Positions 44,661-58,409 of a DNA stretch of 64,000 nt are shown in pieces. A model generated the notes under the pieces. That model did not search any database. It saw only the letters and a program-made list of their open reading frames with translations, and had not been told where the DNA came from. The position numbers were made by a program, and so were the translations under genes. Within the stretch, counting starts at the first letter, position 1. Each line of letters begins with the position of its first letter. The stretch comes from Distichodus sexfasciatus (lineage: Eukaryota > Chordata > Actinopteri > Characiformes > Distichodontidae), in contig JAVGVS010000005.1 in assembly GCA_032718565.1 (NCBI GenBank), positions 352,501-416,500 on the forward strand, read 5' to 3'.

Positions 44661-46437
44661 GGCGACCACTGGTTTACAGGTTGCTAAGAAAGACAGAGCA
44701 GGATCCGTCACAGACTCTATGAATGGAAAGACATTCTAGCAGAATGGGATGCAACTGGAATAATGTGCAAACCACCTTCAAATCAACCTCCTTTCTGACC
44801 CACCACACTCTACCCCCTCCCTCTCTGGCTTTCTTCTTCTCTTTCTCCTCAGGTCTCCCCTCCGTATCTTTCCTTTCCTCCCTCTACCTGACACTCTTTT
44901 TCTTCCATTCCCATGCATCAAAATCAATAAACCTTCTCCACAACAAGAATAATACATTTAACGGCCTTTTTTTATTCTTCAGATAAATAAATTCTCCAAC
45001 AACCGAAGCAGCTGTGCTTTCCCATGATGGCACACCATGATCTGCTACACCTCCACTCCAAACAAAACCTACGACAAACCTTCAGGAACAATAATTAGTG
45101 CTAATGAGCAATTCATCCTCTCTAAGTGAGCACCTCGGTGTCAACAAGCGATTCTACAAGTCTGACGGAAGTGGGGAGGATGGTTGACACTAAAATAACT
45201 GTTTCTTCAGAAGGGAGAACTACAGGGAGAGAAATTAATTGTGGTTAAAAATATTACAGCAAATTTATGAGGTATTATAGGTGCTATGATTATTAACATG
45301 AAGTTTTTCTGTAGCACATTAACAGTATTAATAGGATTTAAGCTAAATAATTCCCCTAATGTAAACGTATTGACTCCATCTGTTCCATCATTCAATTCCA
45401 TCAAGACCAGACAGTGTAGGAGTGAGGGAAGATCATTTTGCTGCAATTTGCACCGTCTGAGGTTTATGCATCAATAAAGCAGAAGTTAGAACCTGTGTAC
45501 ACAGTGCAGGGTGAAATTCTGCCCTCAGTGAATGGGTCTTTATATTTTCAACATTTAACATTCCATTATGTTCTGATGTCGCACAGACGTGTGAATCCTA
45601 ATTTCTTCTCACATGAAACAGAGCCTGTAAAATAAATCGAGTCTCTGTATAGACTCAAGGCTCGCCTTACATCTAGCCTTTTTGTCCTTCTCCGTCCCTC
45701 CTTCTATTTCAACTAAGTTTAAACACCCATCTACTGGACTGACCCACACCTATAAAATCGCCCAGCACATGAAAAATAAAAACTATTCGCCTTTAGGATC
45801 ACATCTGCAACTTAACCACTGCCATCATTTATGCCTCTCATAATGTTTTACTACAAATGGCTGCAGAACCCCTTCATTCTGCCACACATCAACTTTACAT
45901 TCTCATACTGTATTGTACTGGGTGAAAGGTTTAAATTTAAATAAAGAAGCTCAGCTACTACCACTACTACTACTACTACTAATAATAATAATGGAAGCCA
46001 CAATGCTAGGTTATTTGCATGCACTGACACTCCCTAATACATTCTATAAAACTGAACAACAAACATTTAATTGTCTGGATGTAAAATGTTAATTCAGCGC
46101 TCTTCATATAAATATAAAATATGAGTATATAGACCATGAACTCTTGGAAATATATACAATAAATTTGCATTCATCTAACAATGTTTTTTCAAGTGTAACT
46201 AATAAAATCTTGAGTTAGGGTCACTATATATTTAATTTTATTGAAAGTTGGCCAAAAACAGAAATAGTGACTTTACTAATAGTGATGTTAAATACCTGAA
46301 CAAACAGTTGAAACTAATTTTACTCAAAAATACTTACTTTGGGATCCATAACGCTGGGGCTGACCAACCCTACTGTTCACAGCAGTCTCTGCCATTCTTA
46401 CTATTTTCTCCTTTTTTCATTAGCATTAGGTAAAGGA
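44661..46437. other. Unique AT-rich DNA, no gene
   Basis: CT-rich DNA at 44815-44900 gives Ser/Phe/Leu-rich frames. A trinucleotide ACT/AAT tract lies at 45957-45992. Positions 45000-45180 are complex, unique DNA. No exon is recognised. Confidence 0.35.
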
Positions 46438-46612
46438 CAATGGGACAGTTCATAGTGTAGCAGTTGAGGCGTTTGTCCCGTGGTCGAATATTGCAGGTAC
46501 TCATGAGCAAGGTAGCATCCCGGGTGCTGCCCATGTCAACTACCCACTGCTCCATCAACGGATGGGTCAAATGCAGAAGTGACATTTTGTTGTGGTGCTT
46601 TCATATTGCTCT
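46438..46612 (+). mobile_element. SINE family 2, internally deleted
   Basis: GGGACAGTTCATAGTGTAGC, CGTTTGTCCCGTGGTCGAAT, GGTACTCATGAGCAAGGTAG and GGATGGGTCAAATGCAGAAG are in order. The box B region is lost. Confidence 0.75.
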
Positions 46613-47612
46613 GCGTTGAATGTGTTCTGATACAAATAATTTCAATTATGAACTTTGCTTTAAACCTGAATGAAATATTCCACAAATACCGTTTCTCATT
46701 TTCCAAAAAGTTCTTTCCCATTTAGTTGCACCTCTATAACACAGTGGGAAAGAAGAGTCCTTTTCAGGCTGATTTTAAACTTTCTTAATAAGATCCTTGG
46801 TAACAGGTCAGGAATCAACACCCAACTAGTAAAGATTCATCAGAGGCGGAGACATAGCACGGACAGAAGAGGCGCTCATTATGAGCTGGGATGCGGAGGC
46901 TGCTTCCATTTAGGTAGTTGTTTTGTTTGTTCCCTTCTTTTGTGAGTAGTGATGTTTATGCCATATGAAGTAGACCTTCCTGCTCCGCTAGGCACACTAT
47001 CAACACACAAATTCACTCTAACCCCATCTCAACATCTGCATATGTAAGCAGCTTGCAGAGATAAAGAAGAGCAATTGAATGCCTTTAGAGACTCTGATGA
47101 CGTATTCAGTTAGATACAAAACTAACCCTAAATATTCAGTTTAAATGGATTCAGTAATGGGTGGATACTGTACACCTCAAAGAGACAACTTGATAGAACT
47201 AGAAATGACCTCAACATATTTACAGTGAAGAAATACGAAAATAACTATCCGTGACTTGTGGAGCTGGGTGAGAAATAAGTCCAGGCTGTCCAATAGCAGT
47301 CAGCAGGGTGGGTTGTTAAATTCCCATGGCACAGCAGCATGTCAGATATTATTGATGCTGAACTAAATAAATACCATATTCCATACTGTACATCAGTGTT
47401 TTGTGGGGGAGAGAATTATTAATAATATGTGACTTATAAAAGTATTTATCAGTTAGAGTTTGGTGAAAAATAAGCTCAGTCGAAAAAATACAACACAAGA
47501 CTTTTCAGCACTCAGAAGTGTGTAGATGTTGACTGTGGAGCAATAATTGAATTTTTGAATTAAGTCTTAGTATGTGAGGTTTGGTGAACTGAAAAACTCC
47601 ACAACTTGAAAG
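46613..47612. other. Unique AT-rich DNA, no gene
   Basis: No exon, RNA gene or clear transposon is visible. Short frames (46670-46945 plus) have no domain. Confidence 0.4.
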
Positions 47613-47650
47613 ATTAATAAAATAATAATAATAATAATAATAATAATAAC

Positions 47651-47702
<52 letters not shown>

Positions 47703-47712
47703 GAATAATAAT
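47613..47712. repeat. (AAT)n microsatellite
   Basis: About 100 bases of AAT/ATA units with a single AAC break near 47650. Confidence 0.95.
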
Positions 47713-47776
47713 TGGCCGGGTTCCATAGTACTTCATTCTTGGACCAATATTAATAGAATTAGAATAAGAATAATAA

Positions 47777-47885
47777 CATTATTATTATTATTATTATTAT
47801 TAATATTATTATTAATAATATTACAGTATTGTTAGAAGTTATTATTATTATTATTATTATTAATACTATTATTATATTATTATTG
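47777..47885. repeat. (ATT)n microsatellite, inverse of the previous tract
   Basis: ATT units in two runs separated by TAATATTACAGTATTG-like sequence. It is complementary to the AAT tract 65 bases upstream. A short (TGC)n run (47966-47984) follows. Confidence 0.95.
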
Positions 47886-47989
47886 TTGTTGTCTGTTAAT
47901 TTATGCAGAGAAAGTAGTTGAATGTCGCTGAAACACCATAGAGGGAACTTTGGACCTTTGATGTACTGCTGCTGCTGCTGCTGCATGAT

Positions 47990-50900
47990 GGCAAGATAGA
48001 GACAGAGCTGGCAACACGTCTTGATAATTACAGATTCTACACAGACGCTGTACAGTCTCTAGCCTCAACTCAAGGACAAAATGATGTAATTACCTCCATC
48101 AAAGTGTCCGAGGCCCGCCCTGTCAGCGCCATGCCCCCGGGGTCCCACACCGACCCGTATTGCAACCATCTGAACTGGAGACTGCAAGCGGCCAATTTGT
48201 CATCTCGTAAACACAGAACACCATAATTATCACGACGTGCAACGTTCTGCTTATGAGTCTATTTGTGTGATTATCTCTAAAGGCTCGATTTGTCAATTTA
48301 ATAACAAAAGAGAAACAGGCAGGACCTGTTCCACACACAGGGATTAAATGGGGCTTGAGGTTAAATTAAAATGTCAACATGGTATAAAAACACTTTTTGG
48401 TCTTGGGTGTTATGCAATGTTTTAGAGTTTAATAATAAAAAAATATATTGTTATTGGGTGTTTTTTTCTCATAGTTTCTGTTCTGGATATAAATAAAAAG
48501 AAACCTTAATTTCTTTTTATAAACCATTGTGACAAAATATGCTTTGCCTTTAATCATGTTCCTTTTATTCAGCAACTGTTGAATTTTTTCCAGTTGCCAT
48601 GGAGGTATGTGCTGCTGCGTTCGACAGTGGAACTGAAATTTGGATGATGAACAGCTTTGAAATATATATTTTGAATAAATGTCAAATATACATCAATGGG
48701 TTTATTGGTTTATTATGAATATTTGGCTTTAGTATATCTGGTTATATCACAAATGGTATACCGACGTGAATGACGGGTTTAGCTAATAACTCAATTATTA
48801 CTTTTAATGGCAGAAATCAGCAATTTTTGCCCTTCTGTTAAAGGGTTAATATGTCAAGCTGACTTACTAGCCAATGGGTAAAGCTTGACATTCTTCAAGG
48901 TGAAAAAGTTTTTCCTGTGTGCTGTGCTGAGGTCTGAGGTGGAGGACTGAGGATCCTTGACAGACTCCTCACATAGCATTTGACCTTTTAGCGCAGTGGT
49001 GAGCATGCAGGTAAATTCTACAGCCTTATGCAAGCTCAGGCAATCTCCCAGCCGAGACACGGCTTCGTCTATTCTTCTGTGGACTGGAATTGATGTTTTA
49101 TCTATATCCCATTCTCCTCCTGATCCGGGTCTCTGTCGATGTGTATCTCGCCGTTCCCCAGTTTCAGCTACGCCGCACTTTCTCTATCGCTCTAAGAAGG
49201 AAGGAAAAAAAGAACCTGGGAAGTTGTGCGGCTCGGGCTCCTTCGCCTCGCGGCCTTTCAGCTGTCCTCGACTCTTCACCGGCTCTGTCAGTCTCGTCCA
49301 GCAGAAGCCGTCACATGTCGGACTACACCACATCCAGAGACCAATATTCTCTCTCCGAGATTCCCTCTCATGGCTTCCGGATCTGTTCTCACTGCTGACA
49401 GTTTCAACAGCGGCTGATAAACCATGAAATCACCTTGAATTTACACAAACACGAGCGACGTGGCGTGGCGGACAGAACGCAACGTCTTGCAGAATCAATG
49501 ATAGGCTGTGATATGAAGAATGGGTGAATTTCAAAAGGGCAAACAGCAAAATAAGAGTGAGGCAAAGTTCACTCGGCTGGAGTGCTGCTTTCACTGCCTT
49601 GACTAACACCGGCTGACTGAGGCACAAAGAAATGGACATGTCAGTTTCCTCTGGGAAGTTTAAGCATCAGAGCTAATGAATGGTTACTTGTAGTTGCAGT
49701 TTCCCTCTAGTTATTCTGCACATGTGTATGTACTAAATCTAGGATATCCACAACTACAAGTGCAGTTTGAATGTTTAATATTAATTAAAATATTATTATT
49801 ATAATATTATTAAAATAATTCTAATCTATAAACTGGCATTATCTACTTATCTTTTGTACTGGTTTCTCCCAATTCCATCACTTTATTATTTATGGCTAAA
49901 ATTGCTGCAGCTACCTTTCTCTGTATTCTTCCATATTCAGGCCACTCTGTCCCTTCGCTTTGCTGCATTTCTTGATCAGATCTCACTATCTCACGTGGAT
50001 TGCTGTCTTCCATGTGTTTAAATATTATATAATGTTGGATACTTCATAGCAGTTAATATTTTGTACACAGTATTTGTAGTATTGTAATTTTGCTTTTACA
50101 TGAGCTAAAATGTTTAAATCTATAATTATTGTACAAATCATAAAATTTTATATGGCAACACAATTGTGCACCAGTTGTGTAATGGTGAATAATTTGTCGT
50201 TACTATGTTTATTTATTGTTTTAATATTATTTTATGCTTTAAACATTTATACACATACATGTAAGAACTCAATTCTCTGAACATTATGAACATTATTAGT
50301 AAAGAACAGTATTTGTAATATAGAACATCTGTAACACTGATTTTATCCTTTACTGACTGTCACTTACTGAGTAATATCAAATTTACTAAATTATGAACAT
50401 CTTTTCATATAAAAATCTCCTGACAGTTGTGCTTTTAGCTCACTTATTTTTTTAGCTACTGTTCCTCACTTGACTGCTGTTTGATTTCAACTATTTTTTT
50501 TCTTTATGAAATACCCATTCTGTTCTTACTAAAATAACTAAAGTGGATAAGAAAATTGGACAAAAATATTTTCCAGTGATAGTGCTACACCGCATTGACT
50601 GTCTGTGGTGAAAATGTTACAGATACATAACAGATCTTATATAAATAAATCCTTATCTTAAATCTTATATAAATTAGTTATTTCTATTTCTTATCTATAC
50701 TTACTGTTCCACTATCAACAGAATTTTTTACATAATTGCTGCATTTTCCTTTCACACATTTCTACTATTAATTAAATTTATGTTCAATGGCTCGTATTCA
50801 AATTAAATGTATTCAGATTTAGCATGGTAATGGAAAAGTCATTGTGGGCGTCTGTTCTATTTACACTTGAACCATTACAAAAAAGGCTTTTTGGCATTTT

Positions 50901-53900
50901 GGTCAGGTATTTGGATTATTTGTAAAGCAGAAGGCAGAAAGAGGTGAAGGTCAGACTGCACACCTGCTACATGTTTGGGTTTTCTCCCAAGAGGAGACGT
51001 CAGGACTGATCTCTTAGCCTCAAAAGAAACCGTCACCGTCTCTTCCTCACAATTCAACTCACAGGCCAAATGTCCTCCTTTATATGATGAAATTAAGGAT
51101 TAAATTAAACACAGGAAAAATGTTACATGAAAATACTGTATCTATGTTAAAGCCCTTTACCCTTTTTTTCAAACCATGTGGAAAAAAGAAACACATATGC
51201 AATCATCTGTTTATCTATTTACCAAGCGTTAGGTCTATATATAAAGGCACATGAAATTTGAAATATGACATTGAATTTCAGTTGAAAACTAATAATAAAA
51301 TAACTCCCAAATTATTATATGTACTGAAACGGTGTTTTAAAAGGATGGTTCCTTTATGCAATCTTTAAATAAAACTATATGTCCATAAAAATATTGTAAA
51401 CTCTTTTAAATTCACCCCTGCTCATGTTTTTAATTAATTATTTGTCCCAGTATCATCAATTTTGACTTTACAGTGACCAGTTCCAGGGTTTACTCTGCAC
51501 CGAGTAACATGTGCAGGAGGAATCTCTTCACACGGACTGACACAAGCGTCTAAGCAGTGCAGGAACATTATCAGGTGCCATAAGATATGAGGGGTTCCGT
51601 CACCTCCATCGATCTAGCCACCAGCAAGCGGCAAGCGAAATATGGCCTCCGATCAATCCGACCGTTCGGCAGATAAAGATACAGCGTCCACGCGGCCACA
51701 CGCCGCTACTGTAGCTGTCACTGAATCAATCTGCTTTCCCAGCCTACGCTGGAATTACATCTCACGCTCATTACCGTCTTCCAGCACACGTTTCTTCCTC
51801 TGCATTCACAGAGATCACAATCAGACATGGCCTTCTTATTCAGCTCGCACCAAGCTGCACGGAGACAACATCTTTAAGGAGAGGAAACGCATAATACCTT
51901 TAACCACGACGACCGAAATGCCGGCTCGCGTCGCACCGTGACCTGTGACGGATGCGCATTAGCCTCGGGAGTGCTGCTGCCCTCTTTTTATTTTTTTCCC
52001 ACCACTACGAGTGAATGCTGCTTGTGAATGTTCTGCTATTCGTTCTGCCGACGGCGCTTGACAATGGGAAAGATCCAATCAGGGACGAGTTCATGGTCGG
52101 ACCTCGTCTTACAAAAATGACTTCAGTTCCACTTTGGAATCAGTCTGGCAGGATGCATTGTGGCGACCGAGAGCCACGGCCGTCCGTAAATCTGGTGGTT
52201 AGAAAATGCAGTAATGCTGCAAACACGAGGCTAACAGTACAATGCCTGTATGACAAGGGCATCCAATTAGATTTTGGTCAGAAAAGTGGGGGGCAAACTG
52301 TCACGATTCACATACCACACGACAACTGCTGTCCACGTCACTTGTACATGTCGGAACCCTGACCAGAAGATTTTTAGCAGCTAAAGAGGATAAAGAGCCT
52401 AATATTAAATAAAATGCAGATAAAACAGCACTGCTGCTTTGACTGCTGGTGCTTATTCAAAATTATTTTTAAAAAAATTTCAACCATTTCTGATAATTAG
52501 CTTCTGACACAAATACTCAAAACAGAATAGATGCTGGGCGTCAGAAAAACATATTTAATTACATATGCACTTAACCTTGACCTAAAATATCACCAAAGCA
52601 TTATAGCACACTATTATTACACTGTTCATTGCTCTCAGTGTAATGAATGTGACTAATCAAATAATATAAATCCTGGTGATCAAATAAATATGGTCTAAAT
52701 AGACTAGTAAAATAAGCAGTGCTCCATAAGGGGATCATAAAGTGTTTAGTTTTGGTTGTTAGAAAATAAAAAAATATTTTTTAATTCATTTAAATTTTTT
52801 AAGATGTATTGTAAAATATATGCATCCCTAATATCACAATGTAATACACTGGTTTTGACTTTAAACCCTATTTATTTAGGTGTTGCAGATCAGATAAATA
52901 AAGAGACCCACAAAACAATTCATGATGGTCACTCACAAGACTATAGGTGACTTTAATTTCTGCAAAGCACCACGTAACTTTAAACCACATTCTAATCTAT
53001 ATTACCCATAATATTCCATAAACCACTGCACTGCAGCCCCACCTATAAAAAATCTTGATAAATAGCACATGAACTTTAAAAATAAGCCCCAAATTCAATA
53101 TGTTTTTGCATGGTTTGATTATGTTTGGCATCTGATATTTCAACAAAAACGGCATATACATATAGTGTTGATTTTCACAAAAACTGTGCAACAACAGAGC
53201 ATAGAAACAAGACTGGACATGTTTAGTAGACTGGCCATTAAAAAAAAAAAATCATTTGAGTAATTACAATCATCAAAAAAGTTGAGATTTTTAACATTTT
53301 TAAATGTCTTTTAACACACAAACACACATAATGTGGGTATACTTACACGCACAGACAGATAGATCTAAAAGATATAACCTGCATATCACACTCATCGTTA
53401 ACACAGGACCCAGTAAACAAATACTGAATGGCTTATCGATTCCAGACACAAACCCCTGTCCTGCAAAGCAATAACAGATTTCTGAGACGCAGAATTCATA
53501 AATCACACAACATCGTCCTACTGTGCCCCAGAAAGAGAGTTAATAAAAAAATAAATACAAGTTTTAAAAAAAGAAAAAAGAAGAAGCAACCTCTCTTTAA
53601 TAAAACATAGGCAATCTAGTCGATCAATATTATGACTGATTTCACTGCTGGACTTCGATTCAAATTAAATTTCAATTGAAAAATGACGGGGCTGGGTGAA
53701 GGAAATGATTAAACAGGGAACTGAAGTTCACATCCTTTATCCTCATCTCCGTCCAATTCATTGCTCTTTTTGTGAACAGCCATAAATATCAAATCCGTAA
53801 TATGCCCTTCCGGACAAGCCCAGGAATTCTGGGGGCTTAAATCTTTTTGAGCACACCAATCAAAAGCATCAAACAAAGGAGCGGTTCGCCGGAGCGGCCT

Positions 53901-55150
53901 TGACGGCGTACGCAGAGGATACCGGCGCCGTAAGTTGTCGCAAATTGGAGAGAGAGAGGGTCACGGAGGACGGCGGCGATGACATCCGCAATGACACTTT
54001 TATGAAAGGCCATAAAGCAAGTGTGGTTTCAGGGGAGTTTTACTCTGTGATGGACTCCCGGAGCACGGTGCGCTCTTTAACACGAGTCTGACACGGGGGA
54101 CGCTAATGGTGACCGGCGCTTCAGCAGCAGGAGAGAGGCAGTGACAAACAAGCTCTTAAACTGAGTACGGGGACGAGCGACGAGGAGCCACGTTGGCCAG
54201 ATTTGGCGCAGTACTTGCCAATAAACAAAATATTGCACTCCTGAGCTTCAGATCTAATCCAATCTTGCAAGAAGGCGACGGATGAGAGGCGGAGAGCCGG
54301 CCAAAAAAGGCCCGCTCAGATCTCTCCCGAGTGAACGCACCGTGGTAAGACACTGGGCGGCCGTTTTGGAAACAAATGCATGCCTGTTTGAAGGCAAGGA
54401 GAGAACAATTACTGGTTCCAGAAAAATTGAGAACTGAGAGAAAAAAATGAGAGTTCAGGAACAAAAGACATGCAGAGAGAGAGGCTACACGTTGGCTTAA
54501 AAACACAGAGCGAGAGCGCGGTGGCATGAGATGGTATGACAGGGTCCAGTGCTTTTTGTATTTAAAAATGCTAAAGTGATAAAGACGTCACTGAAGGATG
54601 AATAAAAAGAAAAAAATTCTGATTAGAAGCTCGTGAAGCCAACGTTCTGCCAAAGTCGAGAAAGGTCAAGTCCAAAAACTATGCACACCTCTGCAGCAGT
54701 CAAACCTCATTAGTCTGATAGAAAACACACAAGCGCACAATTAATTAGGACACAACCGATCAGAGATGCCTGGGACCAACACCAGTATCTGTGGAAACCA
54801 ATACTCTCAGGAGGACAAAGCACAAAAGTGTACCAACTTGTCACTGGGTTGGTGAACTCGAAGGTGCCTTTGTACCTCAGAATAAATCAGCATCCAAATC
54901 AGCAATCTGAATGTTCCAAAAATGTAGAAAATCTTTGATGGTTGAATTTTTCACTTACAAGTCATGTTTTCAGTATTTGTACATTAAGAAACATAATGTG
55001 CTCATAACTACTGTAATGTAAAGGCAACTTAGATTTAAAAACGTAAAACAGTCAAGATTTTTTGCAAGATTTTTGACACCGAAATCCAAGAGCTATCAGT
55101 ATCCTATATGTAACAGACGCTTTACTTTGTTTTGCCACTGATCTCTAGTG
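47990..55150. other. Longest stretch with few repeats; no gene, several candidate non-coding blocks
   Basis: Unique, complex segments occur at 48030-48350, 48860-49450, 51480-52360 and 53700-54350. They are separated by AT-rich DNA, especially 49700-50850 and 52380-53700. 53871-53880 contains a SOX-like AACAAAG site. Open frames at 48996-49427 (143 codons), 51642-51941 and 52015-52362 overlap competing frames and show no recognisable domain. The stretch is notable for lacking intact SINEs while the rest of the window is full of them. Confidence 0.35.
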
Positions 55151-55151
55151 C

Positions 55152-55695
55152 AGGGGCAGTTGGTAGCGTAACGGTTAGGGTATTATTACAAGAAAATCTC
55201 TACCGGGTTTCAGACGTTTTTTATCGCTCTTGGATGCATAAAGAAGCTCACTGTTAGAGCGTAAGCTGCAGACGCAAGTGCTTCCACCAAATATATCAAC
55301 TGACGGACCCTCGTCCCTCTTGGTTGATCTCATCCAGCTCTTCCGTAGGTTCATCTTTAGGGAAATCATGAAAGCTGAGGTAAAGGTACTGTTGCTTTAA
55401 AAGCCAGGTACACTACAATAACACCGACGAGAGGAGACGGCAATTGCGCCTGTAGTGCCATTACACTGCTTCACTGATTGGAACGTTCAGAACCAGGAAC
55501 TTTGACAAAGGCCCATTGTGACGCGGCTCCAAGTTGCGGTGCAGAGGATTGTGGGAAATGTAGTTCACTCGGAGAAAGAGAGAATATATTGCGATATATA
55601 TTGTGTATTGCTATATAGCTTAAGAATTTTGCGATGTTATTTTTAGGCCATATCACCCAGTCCTATTCAGAATGACAAATAATCACTCACTTTCA
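55152..55695 (+). mobile_element. SINE family 2 reduced to head and tail around an insertion
   Basis: The head (GGGGCAGTTGGTAGCGTAAC, GGTTAGGG) is intact at 55152-55183. The tail (GAATGACAAATAATCACTCA, CTTTCACC) returns at 55672-55695. The roughly 200-bp SINE body is absent, and about 480 bases of unrelated sequence lie between. Confidence 0.6.
55185..55668 (-). other. Promoter-plus-first-exon-like fragment inside a SINE
   Basis: Read on the minus strand, the fragment starts with TAGGACTGGGTGATATGGCC, a hAT-like terminus. It then has ACTACATTTCCCACAATCC (55546-55564), close to the ZNF143-type ACTACAnnTCCCAnnATnC promoter motif. About 180 bases later an ATG at 55369 opens 61 codons, including KRDEGPSVDIFGG, up to CTTGTAATA at the SINE boundary. 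The order of terminus, promoter motif, leader and short open frame suggests a transposon that carried off a gene's promoter and first exon. I do not recognise the protein, and chance cannot be excluded. Confidence 0.35.
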
Positions 55696-55766
55696 CCTTT
55701 AGTGTTACTCTCATAAACTCTACACACCCATACATGAGCGTTTGTACCATGGGTAGAGCAGAAGTG

Positions 55767-56513
55767 TAGGGCTGCAAATAAAGATTATTTTGATAATTGA
55801 TTAATCTGCCGATTATTTTTCAGATTAATCGATTATTAACCGGGTAAAAAGAAAAGAAAAAACATTTTTTAATAAACCAAACTGTCTTTTTCTGTTTATC
55901 TATATATATTTTTTTTTACTTTCTAACATTATAAAATGGTAAAATATTTTCAGAATAATTGAAAGTGAAGAAATATTGAAATTTTGGTCATTTTTAGAAC
56001 ATTTGTACTGATTTTGGCCTATAACTCATTTTTGACTCATTTCTGGGAGAGAAATACATATTTGCACAAGATGGCGTTCTGGAATAAACGATGGAAATTC
56101 TATGAGAAAATCTCAATAAACGGCTCTATTGTGAGTAGAACACTGGTTGTTGTGGTTATTTATCAGCTAAAATATGCATTTTGTCTATAACAAAGGGGAC
56201 ATTTTGGCCGAACTGGAGCATTTTAGTGAGTAACGGCGCTCACGCGAGCGCTCGCCAACACAGCTCGCGTTTACATCACGCAAAAATGTCTTTTATGCGT
56301 TTCTATGGATGTACTTCTGTTTTTGTGCACAGAATATCTTACAAATACTTTTACATACAGAGGGATCAGGTCTTGTCTTGATCACGTCACTGAAAACATT
56401 GTGCGTCACTAATAAGCATCCGTGTGAAATGAATTAAACGAAGCTTCGATTCTAGAAAAATTGCCTTGGCTATTTTCTGTAATCAAATTATTCGAATTAT
56501 CGTTTCAGCTCTA
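55767..56513. mobile_element. hAT-type element, non-autonomous
   Basis: The left end TAGGGCTGCAAATAAAGATT and right end ATTATCGTTTCAGCTCTA are inverted copies of a TAGnGCTGnAA terminus with AT-rich GATTAATCGATTATT subterminal words. The interior is non-coding, with a CpG-rich spot (CGCTCACGCGAGCGCTCGCC) at about 56235. Eight-base flanks agree at only about half of positions, so the target duplication has decayed. Confidence 0.65.
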
Positions 56514-57937
56514 GATTAGTTGGATCATTTTGCCTATACACACACACGCATACACACACACACACACATTTATGTCACTATACTTTTGAGGATATTCCAT
56601 AGACATTAATGATTACTGGAGCTAAATAAGCCTATGCCTGCCCCTAAATCTAATCTGCCTGCCACTCACCAAAACTTCAGTAATGAAAATGAAATGTTTC
56701 TGCTTTTGTAGCTTTCCTAAATTACTTGTATCTAAGCAAAAAGTACAGACACAATTTTTCATTCCAAATGGTAGGTCCATCCCCAGTCTTCAGATGCAGA
56801 GTCCAAAACTGTTCCCAAAATATGTCTAGGTCAGAAACACACACACACAGTTCTGAGCTTTATGTTTGTTAACAAGTAGCACAAACTACACCACTCAGCA
56901 AGAAACAGTGTGATCTTGGCATCCACTTCCGCACGTAATAAGTGCAAAGGAAACAGATCTGAAATCAATTGTTTCAGGCAGGACGGCTGATTATACCGTG
57001 GCTGCCGACAAGTTTTTTTTTCAAACTACAGACGTCCATGAGGGAACTGTGCGTATAGCGCTGATCAATCACGCAAACCCGCCAATTTGTTAAGCAGACC
57101 ACCGGTTTCAAGAGAAACGCTCTGGGCCAAATCAGAAGCACGAGGGAGTCGGGGTCCGCCGCAGGGGCACGTCGTTAAGCTGCATCGGGTTAAATCTCAC
57201 TCTAAAAACTCAGTTTGTACGGTTTTAGCATTCAGCGCATACAGCACCATAAACTGAAGCGGTCTGAAGTCGTTTAAAAGTCAGCTATATCTTGCTTTAG
57301 AGCCACAATGAGGAACTGTAATGGTGTTTTTGCTTGCATAGAATTTAAAGGACACTGATATTGATTCAGCAAGATTATACCTCTGTAAACATCTCATTTT
57401 TCACACACACCTATTCTGCTGTGTTCTGTCTACTCCCCCGCCAGACATAACAACATTTTTATTCCAACCTTTACAAACATCACAAACATTCAAAACCTTT
57501 AAAAGCTTTTTGTGTTGTTGGCATCTTTTTTTTAACAATTCTATCAGTATCTGAATCGTGATGCAGGTCAGAACTCAATAATAGCAAAAAAAGGGCATGA
57601 AACTCTTGAAAGGTGTTTTCTGAGGTGTTCAGTCCCACATACGTCTCGCCTGTGACAGAACACCATAATAGTTTTGTGTTACGTACACATACAAGGCAAA
57701 ACAATTTGATGCTTTTTCAACTGCTTTCTCCTTCCACTATTGAAAAAACAACAGCACACAAACGTCACAGGACATGAGGTAATGTTGTAAATTTGGAACG
57801 TCTGGCATTTTGTGTGTTAGATGTTGCTTGCATGAAGGACCACTGTCCTTCATATCCTTCACATCCCAGCAGAAAGCGGTACTGAGGGAACAGATTCACT
57901 CTAACTGGTTCAAGATTCTTTGTTTCTCACATACATA
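56514..57937. other. Unique DNA, no gene
   Basis: A (CA)n tract lies at 56540-56569. Positions 57000-57250 are complex, unique DNA with CpGs. No exon or domain is recognised. Confidence 0.4.
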
Positions 57938-58409
57938 CATTATATTGCAAAAAGTACTGGGACACCCGCTCCTTAGTTCCAGTGAAAGGAACTCTTAATG
58001 CTTCAACATACCGAGAGATTTTGGACAATTTCACGCTCCCAACTTTGTGGGAACATTTTGGGGATGGCACCTTCCTGTATCAACAGGACTGTTCCACCAG
58101 TACACAAAGCGAGTTTCCATAAAGACATGGATGAGAGAGTTTGGTTTGAATGCCCTGCACAGAGCCCTGACCTCAACCCGACAGAACACTTTTGGGATGA
58201 ATTAGAGCGGAGACTGTGAGCCAGGCCTTCTCGTCCAACGTCAGTGGCTGACCTCACAAACTTCCCATAAACACTCCATAAACCTTGTGGACAGCCTTCC
58301 CAGAAGAGTTGAAGCTGTTATAGGTGCAAAGGATGGATTAAGAATGGGATCTCATTAAAGTTTGTGTGTGTATAAAGGCAGGTGTCCTATTACTTTTGGA
58401 AATATAGTG
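57938..58409 (+). mobile_element. Tc1-like element, internally deleted, ends preserved
   Basis: The left terminus CATTATATTGCAAAAAGTAC and right terminus TACTTTTGGAAATATAGTG are inverted copies, with TA outside both. The interior keeps a transposase 3' region. An open frame at 57998-58219 reads VPPVHKASFHKDMDERVWF and then PAQSPDLNPTEHFWDELERR, the Tc1 segment from near the second catalytic Asp to the final Glu. The N-terminal half is deleted. In the same frame the codon where the second Asp is expected no longer reads Asp. Confidence 0.8.

Noticed and set aside
48996..49427. 143-codon plus-strand open frame
   Set aside because: Two competing frames cover the same bases, composition is Ser/Pro/Arg-rich and nothing resembles a known protein; kept as unresolved unique DNA.
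55767..56513. Perfect hAT target duplication at this element
   Set aside because: Only about 4-5 of 8 flanking bases agree, so the duplication was not claimed.
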